DNA of 64,000 nt from Anaerolineaceae bacterium (GTDB lineage Bacteria; Chloroflexota; Anaerolineae; Anaerolineales; Anaerolineaceae), in assembly GCA_029265815.1 (NCBI GenBank), contig JAJUGU010000006.1:100842-164841 (forward strand), written 5' to 3'. Below, piece after piece: positions 44,255 through 53,919 of the stretch; positions within the stretch are counted from its first letter, which is position 1; each line of letters starts with the position of its first letter. Under the pieces are notes generated by a model that did no database searches, was not told the origin of the DNA, and saw only the letters and a program-made list of their open reading frames with translations. The position numbers and the translations under genes were made by a program.

Positions 44255-47200
44255 TCATTGAACGGGGTTTTGAGAGATCCAAAGCAGTAGTTCAGGATCC
44301 CAGATAAAGACTGTATCCCCATCTTCTAATTCAAGAATCCACTGACCTTGATCGTTTTTAGCAGGGGAACTACCTGCTGGCAGTAATGCGGCGATCTCAT
44401 CAGGAACTATTGGCTGCCATTCTTTTCCGTCATCACTCAACTGGTAGACCGGCTGTTTAAGAGCGTTTTCCACCATTCCGCTTTCGGAATTGTAAGTCAA
44501 ACCATCTGCTCCCAATGGCAATTCTGGGATCCCTGGAACGGGGATTTCACCCGCAGCGGGCATTGAAAATCGCAGAGCAAAGTTGTTTTCGGCATCAGCG
44601 ACCCATACTTTCCCGTCAGCATCAACAGCGATCCCACTGGGTGATCCGAATCCATCAATGCCAGAGCTGGCGTTTCCCCAGCTTCGGATGATTTTTCCGT
44701 CATTATCAAATTCAAGGATTCGATAGGCATCAGGATCGGTCACAAAAACATTGCCTGAAGCATCGAGGGCGAGGAAAGGTTTGTTGGTGATTGACTGGCC
44801 ATACCAACCAGAAATATCCCAACCGCGTAGATACTGGTAAATATCTGTGGTAATTGGCTCAAAGACTTGAATACGCTGATTCCATGTATCAGCCACATAA
44901 ACAAATCCTTCACGATCCACTGCAATTCCTACGGGTTCATCCAGTTCACCTGGATTGATACCGTTGACTCCAAATTGCGTGATATAACTGCCGTCATTGT
45001 CAAAAATGACAACCCTGTTGTTTCCGGTATCGGTGATATAGACTTTACCGTCCAAATCAACGGCAATTCCCCGCGGGCCCCAGAACCTGGTCTCAGTCTC
45101 AGCCAATCCTGGTTCACCCCACATTTTTATAAATTCGCCATCAGCGGTAAATTTTTGAATGCGATGATTCCAGGTATCCGCAACGAAGACACTCCCATCC
45201 TGAGCCACCGCAACGCCCCACGGTTCGTTAAAAGTGCCGCCTGGAGCGTTGCCAGTATCTACACTGGCAAAACTTCCCCAACTGAGCAAGAACTTACCTT
45301 CAGGTGAAAACTTCTGGATGCGATTATTACGCGAGTCAGCAACATAAATTGACCCGTCAGGTCCAATTGCAATGCCGTGTGGTGTATTGAATTGGCCTTG
45401 TTCTGTGCCAATCGACCCAATCAATTGATCAGGTAACAAATCAATATATTTCCCTTCGTATGGATCAATGGAGGTGCTTTCAGTGATTTCGGGAACTGTT
45501 CCATATTCCCAGATCTGGTTGACGATGTCTTTCTTGATAAAGAGGTAAATATCTGCAGAAGGATTCCATGTTTCAAGGGTTAGTCCAGTGTTATTGGTGA
45601 TCGAAGCATACAGACTATAATCTTTGTTGAACCAGATGTTGAAGATGGCCTGTCTCATCTGCGGATTGGTTACCCCTGATTTGAAGCGCTCCCATGTCAT
45701 ATTGAAGTAATCTTGCATTGGCCATACCAGACGTTTGTATTTGATCTGAACGTAGGTATCCTTTAAAATTGCCTGGGTTTTCGTTAAATGTTCGGTATCT
45801 GAGATCACGATGGGATAATTCAACAGATCGCGGGTGAGGTTATCCTGTAACCAGGTTTTATTTGGATAATCTCTGAAATACCACCAGTATGGATATAGAG
45901 CTTCTCCAATATAGGCGATTTTGACATCTTTTCCTCCCGTCGTGCGCTCTGAAATCTCTTCGATTTGTTCCAGCGCATCTTTTGGGCCTCTGGCTGCGTG
46001 CGCGTAAACTAAAAATTCCTTTCCTGTGTCGTAATTAATATAACTTGCCTGATAAGCTGAACGTGCTGTAAAAACACTCAACATGGCCAGAAAACCAATT
46101 GTTAAGAGTTTGATGATTTCTCCTGTTTTCCATAGCAGCAGCAAGCGGTAGAGACCCCAAGCGGAAAGGATGGCTGCAATCAAAGAAAAGAGGAAGGTAC
46201 TGGTGGTCTTCAACTGCTCAAGCTCATTACCTGCGAAAGGTTTATTCGTGCCCATAAGGAATTCAATGAGCATTCCCACACTGAACAGGAAAATTGGCAC
46301 TAAAACAATGGTGAGGTACCCGTGATTGTTGGCAAGTCGTTTGAAAGGCGCGGAATCGATCAGGTAACCAATGCCGAAACCAGCGCACAAGATCATCGGC
46401 AGTGTGATATGCACTGTAAGCCAGGGCATTTTTTCTCCCGCCAGAGTGTATGCCACAAGACTCATCAATGACCAATAGAGCAGCAATAGCAGAATTGGCA
46501 GTTTTCGCGGATGCTCACTCCCCTTCATGTCAGTTTCGTCTAGCTGAGGAAGTTCTAGCTGGATAACTTCAGTTTCTTTATTCTGTCTGGCGGGATCAAT
46601 TTCGGGAGTGGTGAAAAATAGCCTATGTTTCAAACCGATCACGAAAGCAATAATTGTTCCGACCGCTGGTAGATACTCATACATCGGGATTTGAAGAAAA
46701 ATAAAGTAATACCATGGCTGTGATCCACGGTTGACCCCTTGTTGTGAGAGCCAGTATCCCAGCGATCCTACCAACCCGGTGAAGAATCCCTGTCCGTTGG
46801 TGAAGAAGGTTGTATAGAAGACAGTGAAAATGGTATAAAAAATTGCAATGTTCTTCAACCAAAGCACAGGCTTCCATAACAGACCAAAAGCGAGAGAGAT
46901 AATCACAGCTGCTCCCAGAAAGATCGAAGTGCGGATCAGCCCTGGCTGTGTGTAATCCAAAGGATCCCAGCCCAAAATACTGATGGGGAAAGCAATCAAC
47001 TGTGGTAGGATCATGGTAATGGTCATGATAAGCAGGTCAAATGAACGGATATTCTTGACCATTTTCCATCCCAAGCCTGAGATCAAATGAAAAGCTGCGG
47101 CAATAAAAGCAAGCACTGCAAGACCAAGGCTGAACAACATCGTGCTGTGAGCAATCGCTGCCAGTGATGCATTTGCATCATCCCCATTGTTACCTGATTC

Positions 47201-47944
47201 TACAACCGCTGCTCCTAATGCCACGGCTATGAACAAGAGCATTACCATGGTCAAAATAATAAACAGGTCTCTCTTATGCGAATAATTCCACTCTTTTTGC
47301 GTAACGTCACGTACGAAAATAATGGCGAGAAAGATCAGCAGGATGGCTGTGTATATGAAGGAAGTTTCCTTTGTGGCAAAGTGTAGTGCGAGAACTGTTG
47401 TGAATGTATAAAGGTTTGATTCTTTTCCATTTTCAAGGTAACGCAATACGGTATATAGCATTACAACGCCAAAGAAGGCTACAAACGCTTCGTTGCGGGT
47501 ATAACGACCATAGAAAAGCATGTATGGAGAGATTAATAGCAAAAAACCAGCAATTAAAGAGCCTGATTTTCCTAGGTAGCGTTTGAATGCAATTAAAACG
47601 AACACAATTGTTGCTATGCTGAACACAGCGGCTGGAATGCGTGAAGAAGTATCAGAATCTCCGAACAGGAAGTATGAGGTTGCGAGGAGATGAAACTGTA
47701 GCGGACCGTGGGTCACAGGATCATGAGAATATCCGCGACCTTGATAGAGATCGTAGGATGGTACGACGTGGTTGACCTCGTCATGGCTCATCACGCGCAG
47801 TCCAATATTAGAAAACCGACTCACAACAGCTGCGAGAATGATCAGGATTGTCAGGATATGTTCAACGGTGAATTTAGGTAAAACAGAGTTAATCGGGCGG
47901 TCAAGCCAGGAGGTTTTTTGATCAGAGGGGAAGGAATTGTTCAT
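44255..47944 (-). CDS. Agl23-type membrane glycosyltransferase fused to an NHL propeller
   Basis: 1229 residues. Residues about 25-650 form a multi-helix membrane domain like the flippase-associated Agl23/TIGR03663 family, a GT-C type with an acidic motif in the first loop (MSHDEVNHVVPSYDLYQG, then DPVTHGPLQFHLL). After about 850 come six NHL blades, for example FNTPHGIAIGPDGSIYVADS and FNEPWGVAVAQDGSVFVADT, so the propeller is probably six-bladed. A 90-residue tail follows. It should act on lipid-linked sugars at the outer membrane face; the propeller likely lies outside. The start is ATG 47944. The gene is monocistronic. Confidence 0.85.
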   Translation of the reverse strand: MNNSFPSDQKTSWLDRPINSVLPKFTVEHILTILIILAAVVSRFSNIGLRVMSHDEVNHVVPSYDLYQGRGYSHDPVTHGPLQFHLLATSYFLFGDSDTSSRIPAAVFSIATIVFVLIAFKRYLGKSGSLIAGFLLLISPYMLFYGRYTRNEAFVAFFGVVMLYTVLRYLENGKESNLYTFTTVLALHFATKETSFIYTAILLIFLAIIFVRDVTQKEWNYSHKRDLFIILTMVMLLFIAVALGAAVVESGNNGDDANASLAAIAHSTMLFSLGLAVLAFIAAAFHLISGLGWKMVKNIRSFDLLIMTITMILPQLIAFPISILGWDPLDYTQPGLIRTSIFLGAAVIISLAFGLLWKPVLWLKNIAIFYTIFTVFYTTFFTNGQGFFTGLVGSLGYWLSQQGVNRGSQPWYYFIFLQIPMYEYLPAVGTIIAFVIGLKHRLFFTTPEIDPARQNKETEVIQLELPQLDETDMKGSEHPRKLPILLLLLYWSLMSLVAYTLAGEKMPWLTVHITLPMILCAGFGIGYLIDSAPFKRLANNHGYLTIVLVPIFLFSVGMLIEFLMGTNKPFAGNELEQLKTTSTFLFSLIAAILSAWGLYRLLLLWKTGEIIKLLTIGFLAMLSVFTARSAYQASYINYDTGKEFLVYAHAARGPKDALEQIEEISERTTGGKDVKIAYIGEALYPYWWYFRDYPNKTWLQDNLTRDLLNYPIVISDTEHLTKTQAILKDTYVQIKYKRLVWPMQDYFNMTWERFKSGVTNPQMRQAIFNIWFNKDYSLYASITNNTGLTLETWNPSADIYLFIKKDIVNQIWEYGTVPEITESTSIDPYEGKYIDLLPDQLIGSIGTEQGQFNTPHGIAIGPDGSIYVADSRNNRIQKFSPEGKFLLSWGSFASVDTGNAPGGTFNEPWGVAVAQDGSVFVADTWNHRIQKFTADGEFIKMWGEPGLAETETRFWGPRGIAVDLDGKVYITDTGNNRVVIFDNDGSYITQFGVNGINPGELDEPVGIAVDREGFVYVADTWNQRIQVFEPITTDIYQYLRGWDISGWYGQSITNKPFLALDASGNVFVTDPDAYRILEFDNDGKIIRSWGNASSGIDGFGSPSGIAVDADGKVWVADAENNFALRFSMPAAGEIPVPGIPELPLGADGLTYNSESGMVENALKQPVYQLSDDGKEWQPIVPDEIAALLPAGSSPAKNDQGQWILELEDGDTVFIWDPELLLWISQNPVQ

Positions 47945-48005
47945 GCCAGATCTATATCCCTTTCAATGAAGTGCAATATGGATGACTATACTTGAATCCA
48001 ATCAA

Positions 48006-48037
48006 ACTGGCAAGACAGGAGGTATAGTCTTGCCAGT
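48006..48037 (-). terminator. Terminator of the beta-lactamase-like gene
   Basis: An 11-bp stem (48006-48016 with 48027-48037) is followed on the minus strand by TTTGATT. It lies 24 bases past the stop. Confidence 0.75.
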
Positions 48038-48060
48038 GATGAATACTAAAAAAAGATTGA

Positions 48061-49542
48061 TTAGTCCAGGTTGAAATAGTTATACACTGCCCGAGAAAGA
48101 TCAGCAAAAAGCTTGTTCGCTGAATCCCATATAATTCCATTGTTATTGTGGATAAAAATGGCAATAACATAGTTCCCGCCTGGCGAATAAACCAGCCCGA
48201 CATCAGCGACAGTATGCATCATTTGATCAGCTTCAGTTGCCCACCCGTGTTTGTGGCCAATCTGAGTGCCATCTGGGAGCCCTGCTTCAAGGAGAACCCC
48301 GTTTCGGTTCTGGGTCAGGTAACTGATCATTGATTTGCATTCACTCTGTGTAATTTCACCGGGAAAAACCGCTACCAAGCTGCCCCCTCCGGTTTGTGCA
48401 CACTGGTAGATGTCAACCAGAAGCATACCAATTTCGGTGGGAGTGGTTTGATTATAAGGGTCGGGGTCTGTATTAATATCAGTACGTGAGTTGGCGGGGG
48501 TTTTTACTGATCCGGTTAGCAAGGGGGCTCCAGCGTAGAACATCCCGTCGAGGAAGGTGCTTTTTAATCCGAGAGCTTTTACAGTTTTGGTAACTTCGAG
48601 CGGTCCAAGTGTGGGGTCAAGAACGAGCCTCATTAGATTGTCTGTAGCTGTGTTTTCTGATTCTGCGATCATATCATGCAGCGCATTCGCGATTTCCTGG
48701 TTCATTGGTTCTTCGGTATGCTGATATACGGATATCATGATCGGAATCTTGATCGTACTTACTGCGGTGAAAGCAATACCAGGATCAAGAGGCTCACCTG
48801 TACGATAAGCCATTTGCATGTCATTTCCGGATTCAAGATCTTGAAGGTAGATCTCCACCTCACCGGTAAACTCATTGACATCGACGATCTGTTGTAACAA
48901 TACATGCAGCATGTCCATAGAAGGACGGGTAGATGTACCTTGTGAAACGGAAAGATTAACAATTCTGGCAGTTGGTGATTTGAGAGCGGAAATCACCAGA
49001 TTGATTGAGCGCTCGATATCTAGAATGTGACCTGGGTCACCCTGTTCGAAGCTCGAACTTCCGGCAACGGGAACGTAGGAGGAAGATGCGACATCATATC
49101 TTGGTGCAATCTCATTTGTAAGGTAGTCGCGGATTCTATCTTCATCAATCTTTGCCCGAAGGGGGATATCGGGAGCTTCGGGTAGTTGATTGAATAAATA
49201 GTTAAAGAAGGAACTCCAAAATGGCTGAGACACACGCGCCTGATCCGCTGCGGTCATCATGGATGTAAGATCAAGCGAAAATCCCAATGTGGAAGGTTTC
49301 ACCTGGATCACATTATTCTGGTAGCGTAATTCAATAGGCAGAGAATAGACCTGGGTCAGACGGCTTGCTGCTTCATCCTGGTCGAGACCGGTTACTTCAA
49401 CTCCGGCGATGGTTGTACCGGTAGAGAAGGTAGAACGTAGACGGCTGAAAACAACCAGCTGGAAAATTAATAATGCACCTGCAGAAACAATTAACCCCAG
49501 CGAGATCCAGCGTAACAAAGTTAACTTACCAACTCTTTTCAT
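48061..49542 (-). CDS. Class A beta-lactamase-like serine hydrolase with N-terminal peptidoglycan-binding part
   Basis: 493 residues. A membrane anchor (residues 13-34) is followed by a region of about 150 residues resembling the YoaR/VanW-associated PG-binding domain (TIAGVEVTGLDQDEAASRL, then VKPSTLGFSLD). The C-terminal domain has the SxxK motif STIK (S262, K265), SEN for SDN (AESENTATDN) and KHG in place of KTG (HKHGW). This fits an envelope carboxypeptidase or transpeptidase-related enzyme more than a drug-inactivating one; activity is not proven. The start ATG 49542 has GAGG five bases upstream. Confidence 0.85.
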   Translation of the reverse strand: MKRVGKLTLLRWISLGLIVSAGALLIFQLVVFSRLRSTFSTGTTIAGVEVTGLDQDEAASRLTQVYSLPIELRYQNNVIQVKPSTLGFSLDLTSMMTAADQARVSQPFWSSFFNYLFNQLPEAPDIPLRAKIDEDRIRDYLTNEIAPRYDVASSSYVPVAGSSSFEQGDPGHILDIERSINLVISALKSPTARIVNLSVSQGTSTRPSMDMLHVLLQQIVDVNEFTGEVEIYLQDLESGNDMQMAYRTGEPLDPGIAFTAVSTIKIPIMISVYQHTEEPMNQEIANALHDMIAESENTATDNLMRLVLDPTLGPLEVTKTVKALGLKSTFLDGMFYAGAPLLTGSVKTPANSRTDINTDPDPYNQTTPTEIGMLLVDIYQCAQTGGGSLVAVFPGEITQSECKSMISYLTQNRNGVLLEAGLPDGTQIGHKHGWATEADQMMHTVADVGLVYSPGGNYVIAIFIHNNNGIIWDSANKLFADLSRAVYNYFNLD

Positions 49543-49640
49543 CTTTACCTCTGATCGCATAAAATTTTACCAGAAATCACCCCTCCAATTCATGGAGAAA
49601 AAATTTACTTATTTCTATCTAGTTTAGATATACTTAATGT

Positions 49641-51308
49641 ATGAATATTTCTGGAGAACGATTTGCCGGGTTTCTTCATAGTATTTTCCCTTTCAATTTG
49701 CTTGATGAATCTGATCTTGCAGAACTCATCCCTCTTTTCGTAAAAATTCGGCTGCCCGCAGGAACGGTAATTTTCAGGCAGGGAGATATCCCACACCATT
49801 TTTACTTGATTTTATTAGGTGATGTGCACCTATCTTTATCTGAAAGGCAAAATGAGGGTAAGAAGTGGAAATTACAAACAGGAGACTCGCTGGGCGGGGA
49901 AGTATTGAAACCGAATCTTTACCGGCTTACAGACGCCATTTGTGAAACCGAGGTGGAATTATTACGCGTCGATAAAGAAACTTTGTCTGAGCTTTGTAAG
50001 AGATATCCTGTTCTCAATGATGCCCTCAAACTGACCCTACAAACTCTCTTACTGAGGTGCAAACTCAACCTCTCCTGGCTGGGTAAAACTGAAAAAGTCG
50101 GGCTCATTTCACGACGGCATCCGTTCTTTCTGATTTTACGCATTGTTCTCTTCTTCTGTTTAGGGCTTGCAGCCTTTGGATTGTTATCTTCATTGGCGTT
50201 TAACGCTAATGGATTCTTGATCGGGATATTTATTCTTGCACTTTTAGCGTTACTACTGGGTGGAGTATTCGCTGCCTGGGCTGCGCTTGAATGGACGAAC
50301 GATTACTTTATCATTACTCGCGAAAGAGTATTGGTACAGAAGAAACTGATAGGATTTTTCGATAGTCGCCAGGAGTCGCCGTTATCAGCCATATTGTCAA
50401 CCGGATTAGACACCTCATTTCTAGGCAGATTGATTGGTTATGGGGCTATTAATCTCCGATCATACACCGGTAATCTTCGATTCAAGAATCTACCATCAGT
50501 CCATTTAATTTACGAATTACTGGAAAATCTGCGCCACAGCACGGAAAAAGAAAACCAGCATCAGAATCAGGATGAGATGCGCGAACTGCTTGAGCAGCGT
50601 CTAAGAAAAGGATCAGCCCCCATACATCAGAAACTTGAAGGAGAGCCAGATTCTCTTCATACATCTATGTATCAATCTGGCTCACTGCTTGATCTGGCTG
50701 CACGCTTCTTTGGATTACGTCATGTAAAAGAGGGTTCAGTCGTATACCGCACTCACTGGTGGATTCTCGGTAGAAAGACAATTATCCCCAGTTTATTATT
50801 AGCAGGTATCATTATCCTGGTGGTATTGAAATTTATTGGTTTGATGCCGTTGGTTTCAGATACTTTGATATACATTTTGGCTCTTATTGCAACCATAGGA
50901 GCGTGGGGATGGTGGTTATATCAGTACATAGATTGGCATAACGATATTTACGTAATCACACCCGATCAACTTGTGGATATCAGCCGCAGACCGCTGGGTA
51001 ATGAGCAAAGGCGTTCAGCACCAATAAAAAATATCCAAACCGTTGAGTTCATGCGTAAAGGGATTATCGGACTGGTATTGAATTATGGAACTGTGCGAAT
51101 CCAAATAGGTAATGAAGAGTTGACATTTGACAATGTGTACGACCCTGCTTCAATCCAGGCTGAGATTTTTGCTCAATTCAAACGAAATAGCGAAAAAACC
51201 AAGCGTCTTGAACAGCAGAAGATCGCAGATTGGATATCTACGTATGATCAAATTAAGGAAAGCGATACTCATCCCTCGAATCCGGTTGCTAGGGGAAAAA
51301 GCAGGTAA
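49641..51308 (+). CDS. Cyclic nucleotide-binding domain fused to two membrane-PH (bPH2) modules
   Basis: 555 residues. Residues about 20-130 form a cNMP-binding fold (VKIRLPAGTVIFRQGDIPHHFYLILLGDVHLSL), though the phosphate-binding cassette is not well conserved. Two paired helices (about 160-215) precede a PH-like domain (NDYFIITRERVLVQKKLIGFFDSRQESPL), and the arrangement recurs at about 380-500 (NDIYVITPDQLVDISRRPLG). No catalytic motif is present. The first methionine has no clear SD but lies under a TATACT-like box. It probably senses a ligand and binds membrane or partner proteins. Confidence 0.8.
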   Translation: MNISGERFAGFLHSIFPFNLLDESDLAELIPLFVKIRLPAGTVIFRQGDIPHHFYLILLGDVHLSLSERQNEGKKWKLQTGDSLGGEVLKPNLYRLTDAICETEVELLRVDKETLSELCKRYPVLNDALKLTLQTLLLRCKLNLSWLGKTEKVGLISRRHPFFLILRIVLFFCLGLAAFGLLSSLAFNANGFLIGIFILALLALLLGGVFAAWAALEWTNDYFIITRERVLVQKKLIGFFDSRQESPLSAILSTGLDTSFLGRLIGYGAINLRSYTGNLRFKNLPSVHLIYELLENLRHSTEKENQHQNQDEMRELLEQRLRKGSAPIHQKLEGEPDSLHTSMYQSGSLLDLAARFFGLRHVKEGSVVYRTHWWILGRKTIIPSLLLAGIIILVVLKFIGLMPLVSDTLIYILALIATIGAWGWWLYQYIDWHNDIYVITPDQLVDISRRPLGNEQRRSAPIKNIQTVEFMRKGIIGLVLNYGTVRIQIGNEELTFDNVYDPASIQAEIFAQFKRNSEKTKRLEQQKIADWISTYDQIKESDTHPSNPVARGKSR

Positions 51309-51344
51309 AATATTGGTGCAAGATTATTGTTGAGAGGAATGTGA

Positions 51345-51851
51345 ATGGCCATTCTGGAAATTACTACCGTACCTGACCCAATTCTGCGGAAGAAGGCTCA
51401 CAAGGTAACCGATTTTGGCAAGGAGTTTCAGGAGTTAGTCAAGAATATGATCGATACCATGCGCGAAGCGCCTGGTGTCGGGCTGGCAGCACCACAGGTA
51501 TCGGTTCCGATGCGGTTGATCGTGGTGGAATATGGTGACGAAGAAAATGAGGAAACACCACCAAAATTATATGTGCTGGCAAACCCTGAAATTATCTCTG
51601 CTTCAGAAGAGAAAGTTGATGGTATCGAAGGATGTCTTTCGGTTCCTGGTCTGGTAGGTGAGGTCGAACGACATGCAATGATTAGTGTAAAGGGTCTCAA
51701 CCGTCATGGGAAACCCGTAAAAATCAATGCTGAAGGATGGCTTGCAAGAATCTTCCAACACGAGATGGATCATCTCGATGGGGTTATTTATACAGACCGC
51801 GCCACCAAAGTATGGAAGCCAAAACCCGAAGATGAGGCTCCTCTCGACTAG
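51345..51851 (+). CDS. def: Peptide deformylase
   Basis: 168-residue metalloenzyme removing the formyl group from new proteins. The three motifs are intact: GVGLAAPQV, EGCLSVPG and QHEMDHLDG, with the Cys and two His metal ligands and the catalytic Glu. AGAGGAATGTG precedes the ATG. recF begins three bases after its stop, an uncommon pairing. Confidence 0.97.
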   Translation: MAILEITTVPDPILRKKAHKVTDFGKEFQELVKNMIDTMREAPGVGLAAPQVSVPMRLIVVEYGDEENEETPPKLYVLANPEIISASEEKVDGIEGCLSVPGLVGEVERHAMISVKGLNRHGKPVKINAEGWLARIFQHEMDHLDGVIYTDRATKVWKPKPEDEAPLD

Positions 51852-51854
51852 TCT

Positions 51855-53069
51855 ATGTATCTAACCCACCTTTCGCTGACGAATTTTCGCCTTTTTTCCC
51901 GCCTGGATATGGATGTTCCCCGGCGGATTCTCTTGCTGATGGGAGCAAACGCTCAGGGAAAGACCTCACTGCTTGAAGCCGTTTATTACCTGGCAACTTT
52001 TACTTCCTTTCATGCTCAAAACGACAAACAGCTGCTCAACTTCATCTCTACAAAAGAAAAGCTTGCTGTTTCGCGTCTGGTCGCACAGTACCAACGCGGA
52101 GACCGCGCACACCGACTGGAAGTGCGATTGATCCAGGACACGAATGGCAACGGTGGTACGCGCCTGCGTAAAGAGGTTCTGTTGGATGGTGTAAAAACCC
52201 CTCCCAGTCAGGTGATCGGACACTTCAACGCAGTTATTTTTCTACCGCAAATGACGCGAATTCTCGAAGGCACACCTGAAGACCGCCGGCGATATCTAAA
52301 CCTGGCGATCGCGCAATCAGACTCGGCCTATACCCACGCTTTATCAGAGTATAACCAGGCATTGACTCAGCGTAATGCCCTGTTGAAATTGCTCCAAGAG
52401 CGTGGAGGAGATTCAAGCCAACTGGATTACTGGGATGAGGTGATCGCTTCACGAGGAGCTATCATTATTAAAGCTCGAATTACGGCAATACAAGAACTTG
52501 AACAATTAGCGGTGCGAATTCATGAAAAGTTGACCCGTTCTTCAGAAGTGATTCGATTAATTTATCAACCTTCCTACGATCCATTACCTGTTCCCCAGGG
52601 TCAGTTTGTCCTTCCGATGCAGGTCCAGGTGCAACGCAATGGGCTGGGGCTTGATAAATTAAAAGAAGGTTTTCTTGAAAGACTGGCAAGGGTGAGGCGA
52701 GAAGAAATTGCGCGGGGTGTGACCACTATCGGACCACATCGCGATGAAATGCGGGTTCAATGTAATGGGATCGACTTGACTGACTTTGGTTCACGCGGTC
52801 AATTGCGGACGGCAATTCTTTCATTAAAATTAGCCGAAGTAGATTGGCTTAAACAACGTACCGGTCAATGGCCTGTACTGCTGCTTGACGAAACCCTGGC
52901 AGAACTTGATATTAACAGACGAGCGCTGCTACTTGATTATATTCAGGGAGCAGAACAGGCATTGCTGACAACGACGGATATGAAACTTTTTCCAGAGGAT
53001 TTTGTAGGAAAATGCGAGCGTTGGAAGATTACCAGCGGTAATGTTGAGAAAGTTGCTGATCAGAGTTAA
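51855..53069 (+). CDS. recF: DNA replication and repair protein RecF
   Basis: 404-residue SMC-like ATPase that directs RecA loading with RecO and RecR. Walker A GANAQGKT is at residues 30-37, the N-terminus LTHLSLTNFRLFSRLDMDV is typical, and the signature and Walker B regions are FGSRGQLRTAILSLKLAEV and VLLLDETLAELD. It is next to def and not dnaA-dnaN, so this is not an origin region. Its stop overlaps the stop of the converging rsmG by four bases. Confidence 0.96.
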   Translation: MYLTHLSLTNFRLFSRLDMDVPRRILLLMGANAQGKTSLLEAVYYLATFTSFHAQNDKQLLNFISTKEKLAVSRLVAQYQRGDRAHRLEVRLIQDTNGNGGTRLRKEVLLDGVKTPPSQVIGHFNAVIFLPQMTRILEGTPEDRRRYLNLAIAQSDSAYTHALSEYNQALTQRNALLKLLQERGGDSSQLDYWDEVIASRGAIIIKARITAIQELEQLAVRIHEKLTRSSEVIRLIYQPSYDPLPVPQGQFVLPMQVQVQRNGLGLDKLKEGFLERLARVRREEIARGVTTIGPHRDEMRVQCNGIDLTDFGSRGQLRTAILSLKLAEVDWLKQRTGQWPVLLLDETLAELDINRRALLLDYIQGAEQALLTTTDMKLFPEDFVGKCERWKITSGNVEKVADQS

Positions 53070-53779
53070 GTGAGAGGTTTCTTCAGTGGCAGACCGGCTC
53101 GGCGGGGATATTGTGGAGGGGTGGCTGCTTTCTTATCCATGATTACGAGAAATCGTTCCTCTGCGATGCCAGGCAGGGTAACGCTGGCAACTTTTCTCAA
53201 GGTTCCACCCAATATACGAATGGCTTTTTCAGCAGACTGAATTTCAGCGTGAGCGCTTTCTCCTTTTTGAGCAAGGATTGCCCCCCCAATACGGACCAAT
53301 GGAAGCAAATACTCCGCTAATACAGGCATCGAGGCGACTGCCCGGGCCACAGCCCAGTCATATTTTTCACGATACGCTGGATTCTGGCCAAGATCTTCTG
53401 CGCGCGCTGTGATTACTTCAACATTTTCCAATTGAAGGAATTCAGCAATATGGCGGCAAAAAGATGCTTTTTTACCGACTGATTCAACCAGCGTCAGATG
53501 CATGGAGGGCAAGAGAATCTTAAGTGGAATTCCTGGAAATCCTGCTCCGGTACCTACATCAATCAAACGCAACGGAGCAGGTGTTTTTAGTTCAACGAGA
53601 ATACTAAGAGAATCAAGAAAGTGTTTGGTGCGAATCCCTTCGCGATCGCGTATCGCGGTCAGGTTAAACTTTTCATTCCAGATCAGTAACTCGCTTTCAT
53701 AAGTGGTGAAAAGCTTGACCTGACTGGAAGTGAGACGAATTCCGCAGTGGTTGAACACGTCGGTGATGAATTTTTCCAT
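53066..53779 (-). CDS. rsmG: 16S rRNA methyltransferase RsmG (GidB)
   Basis: 237-residue SAM-dependent enzyme that methylates a guanine of 16S rRNA. RLIDVGTGAGFPGIPLKILLP is the SAM motif, NLTAIRDREGIRTKHFLDSLS is typical of the family and RAEDLG and ARAVASMPVLAEY follow. I choose ATG 53779, the family-like start, over ATG 53803. A TATAAT lies nine bases upstream of that ATG on the minus strand, so the transcript would be nearly leaderless. It converges on recF with overlapping stops. Confidence 0.95.
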   Translation of the reverse strand: MEKFITDVFNHCGIRLTSSQVKLFTTYESELLIWNEKFNLTAIRDREGIRTKHFLDSLSILVELKTPAPLRLIDVGTGAGFPGIPLKILLPSMHLTLVESVGKKASFCRHIAEFLQLENVEVITARAEDLGQNPAYREKYDWAVARAVASMPVLAEYLLPLVRIGGAILAQKGESAHAEIQSAEKAIRILGGTLRKVASVTLPGIAEERFLVIMDKKAATPPQYPRRAGLPLKKPLT

Positions 53780-53860
53780 GATGATTAAATTATACTCAAA
53801 CATTATGTTGATGAGAGCAGGTTTTGTTGACTAGACAAAAACTCAATTTTGGTTATCCCC

Positions 53861-53889
53861 TTGACTATTTCAGAATCACTTGTTAAAAT
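53861..53889 (+). promoter_or_regulatory. Promoter of the small peptide gene
   Basis: TTGACT (53861-53866) and TAAAAT (53884-53889) with exactly 17 bases between, about 30 bases before the SD of the small open frame. Confidence 0.82.
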
Positions 53890-53919
53890 TTTTTTGTTAA
53901 ATTTTTTAGAAAGGAGCGC

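Noticed and set aside
51345..53779. Origin of replication near recF and rsmG
   Set aside because: No dnaA, dnaN, gyrB or DnaA-box cluster; recF is next to def.
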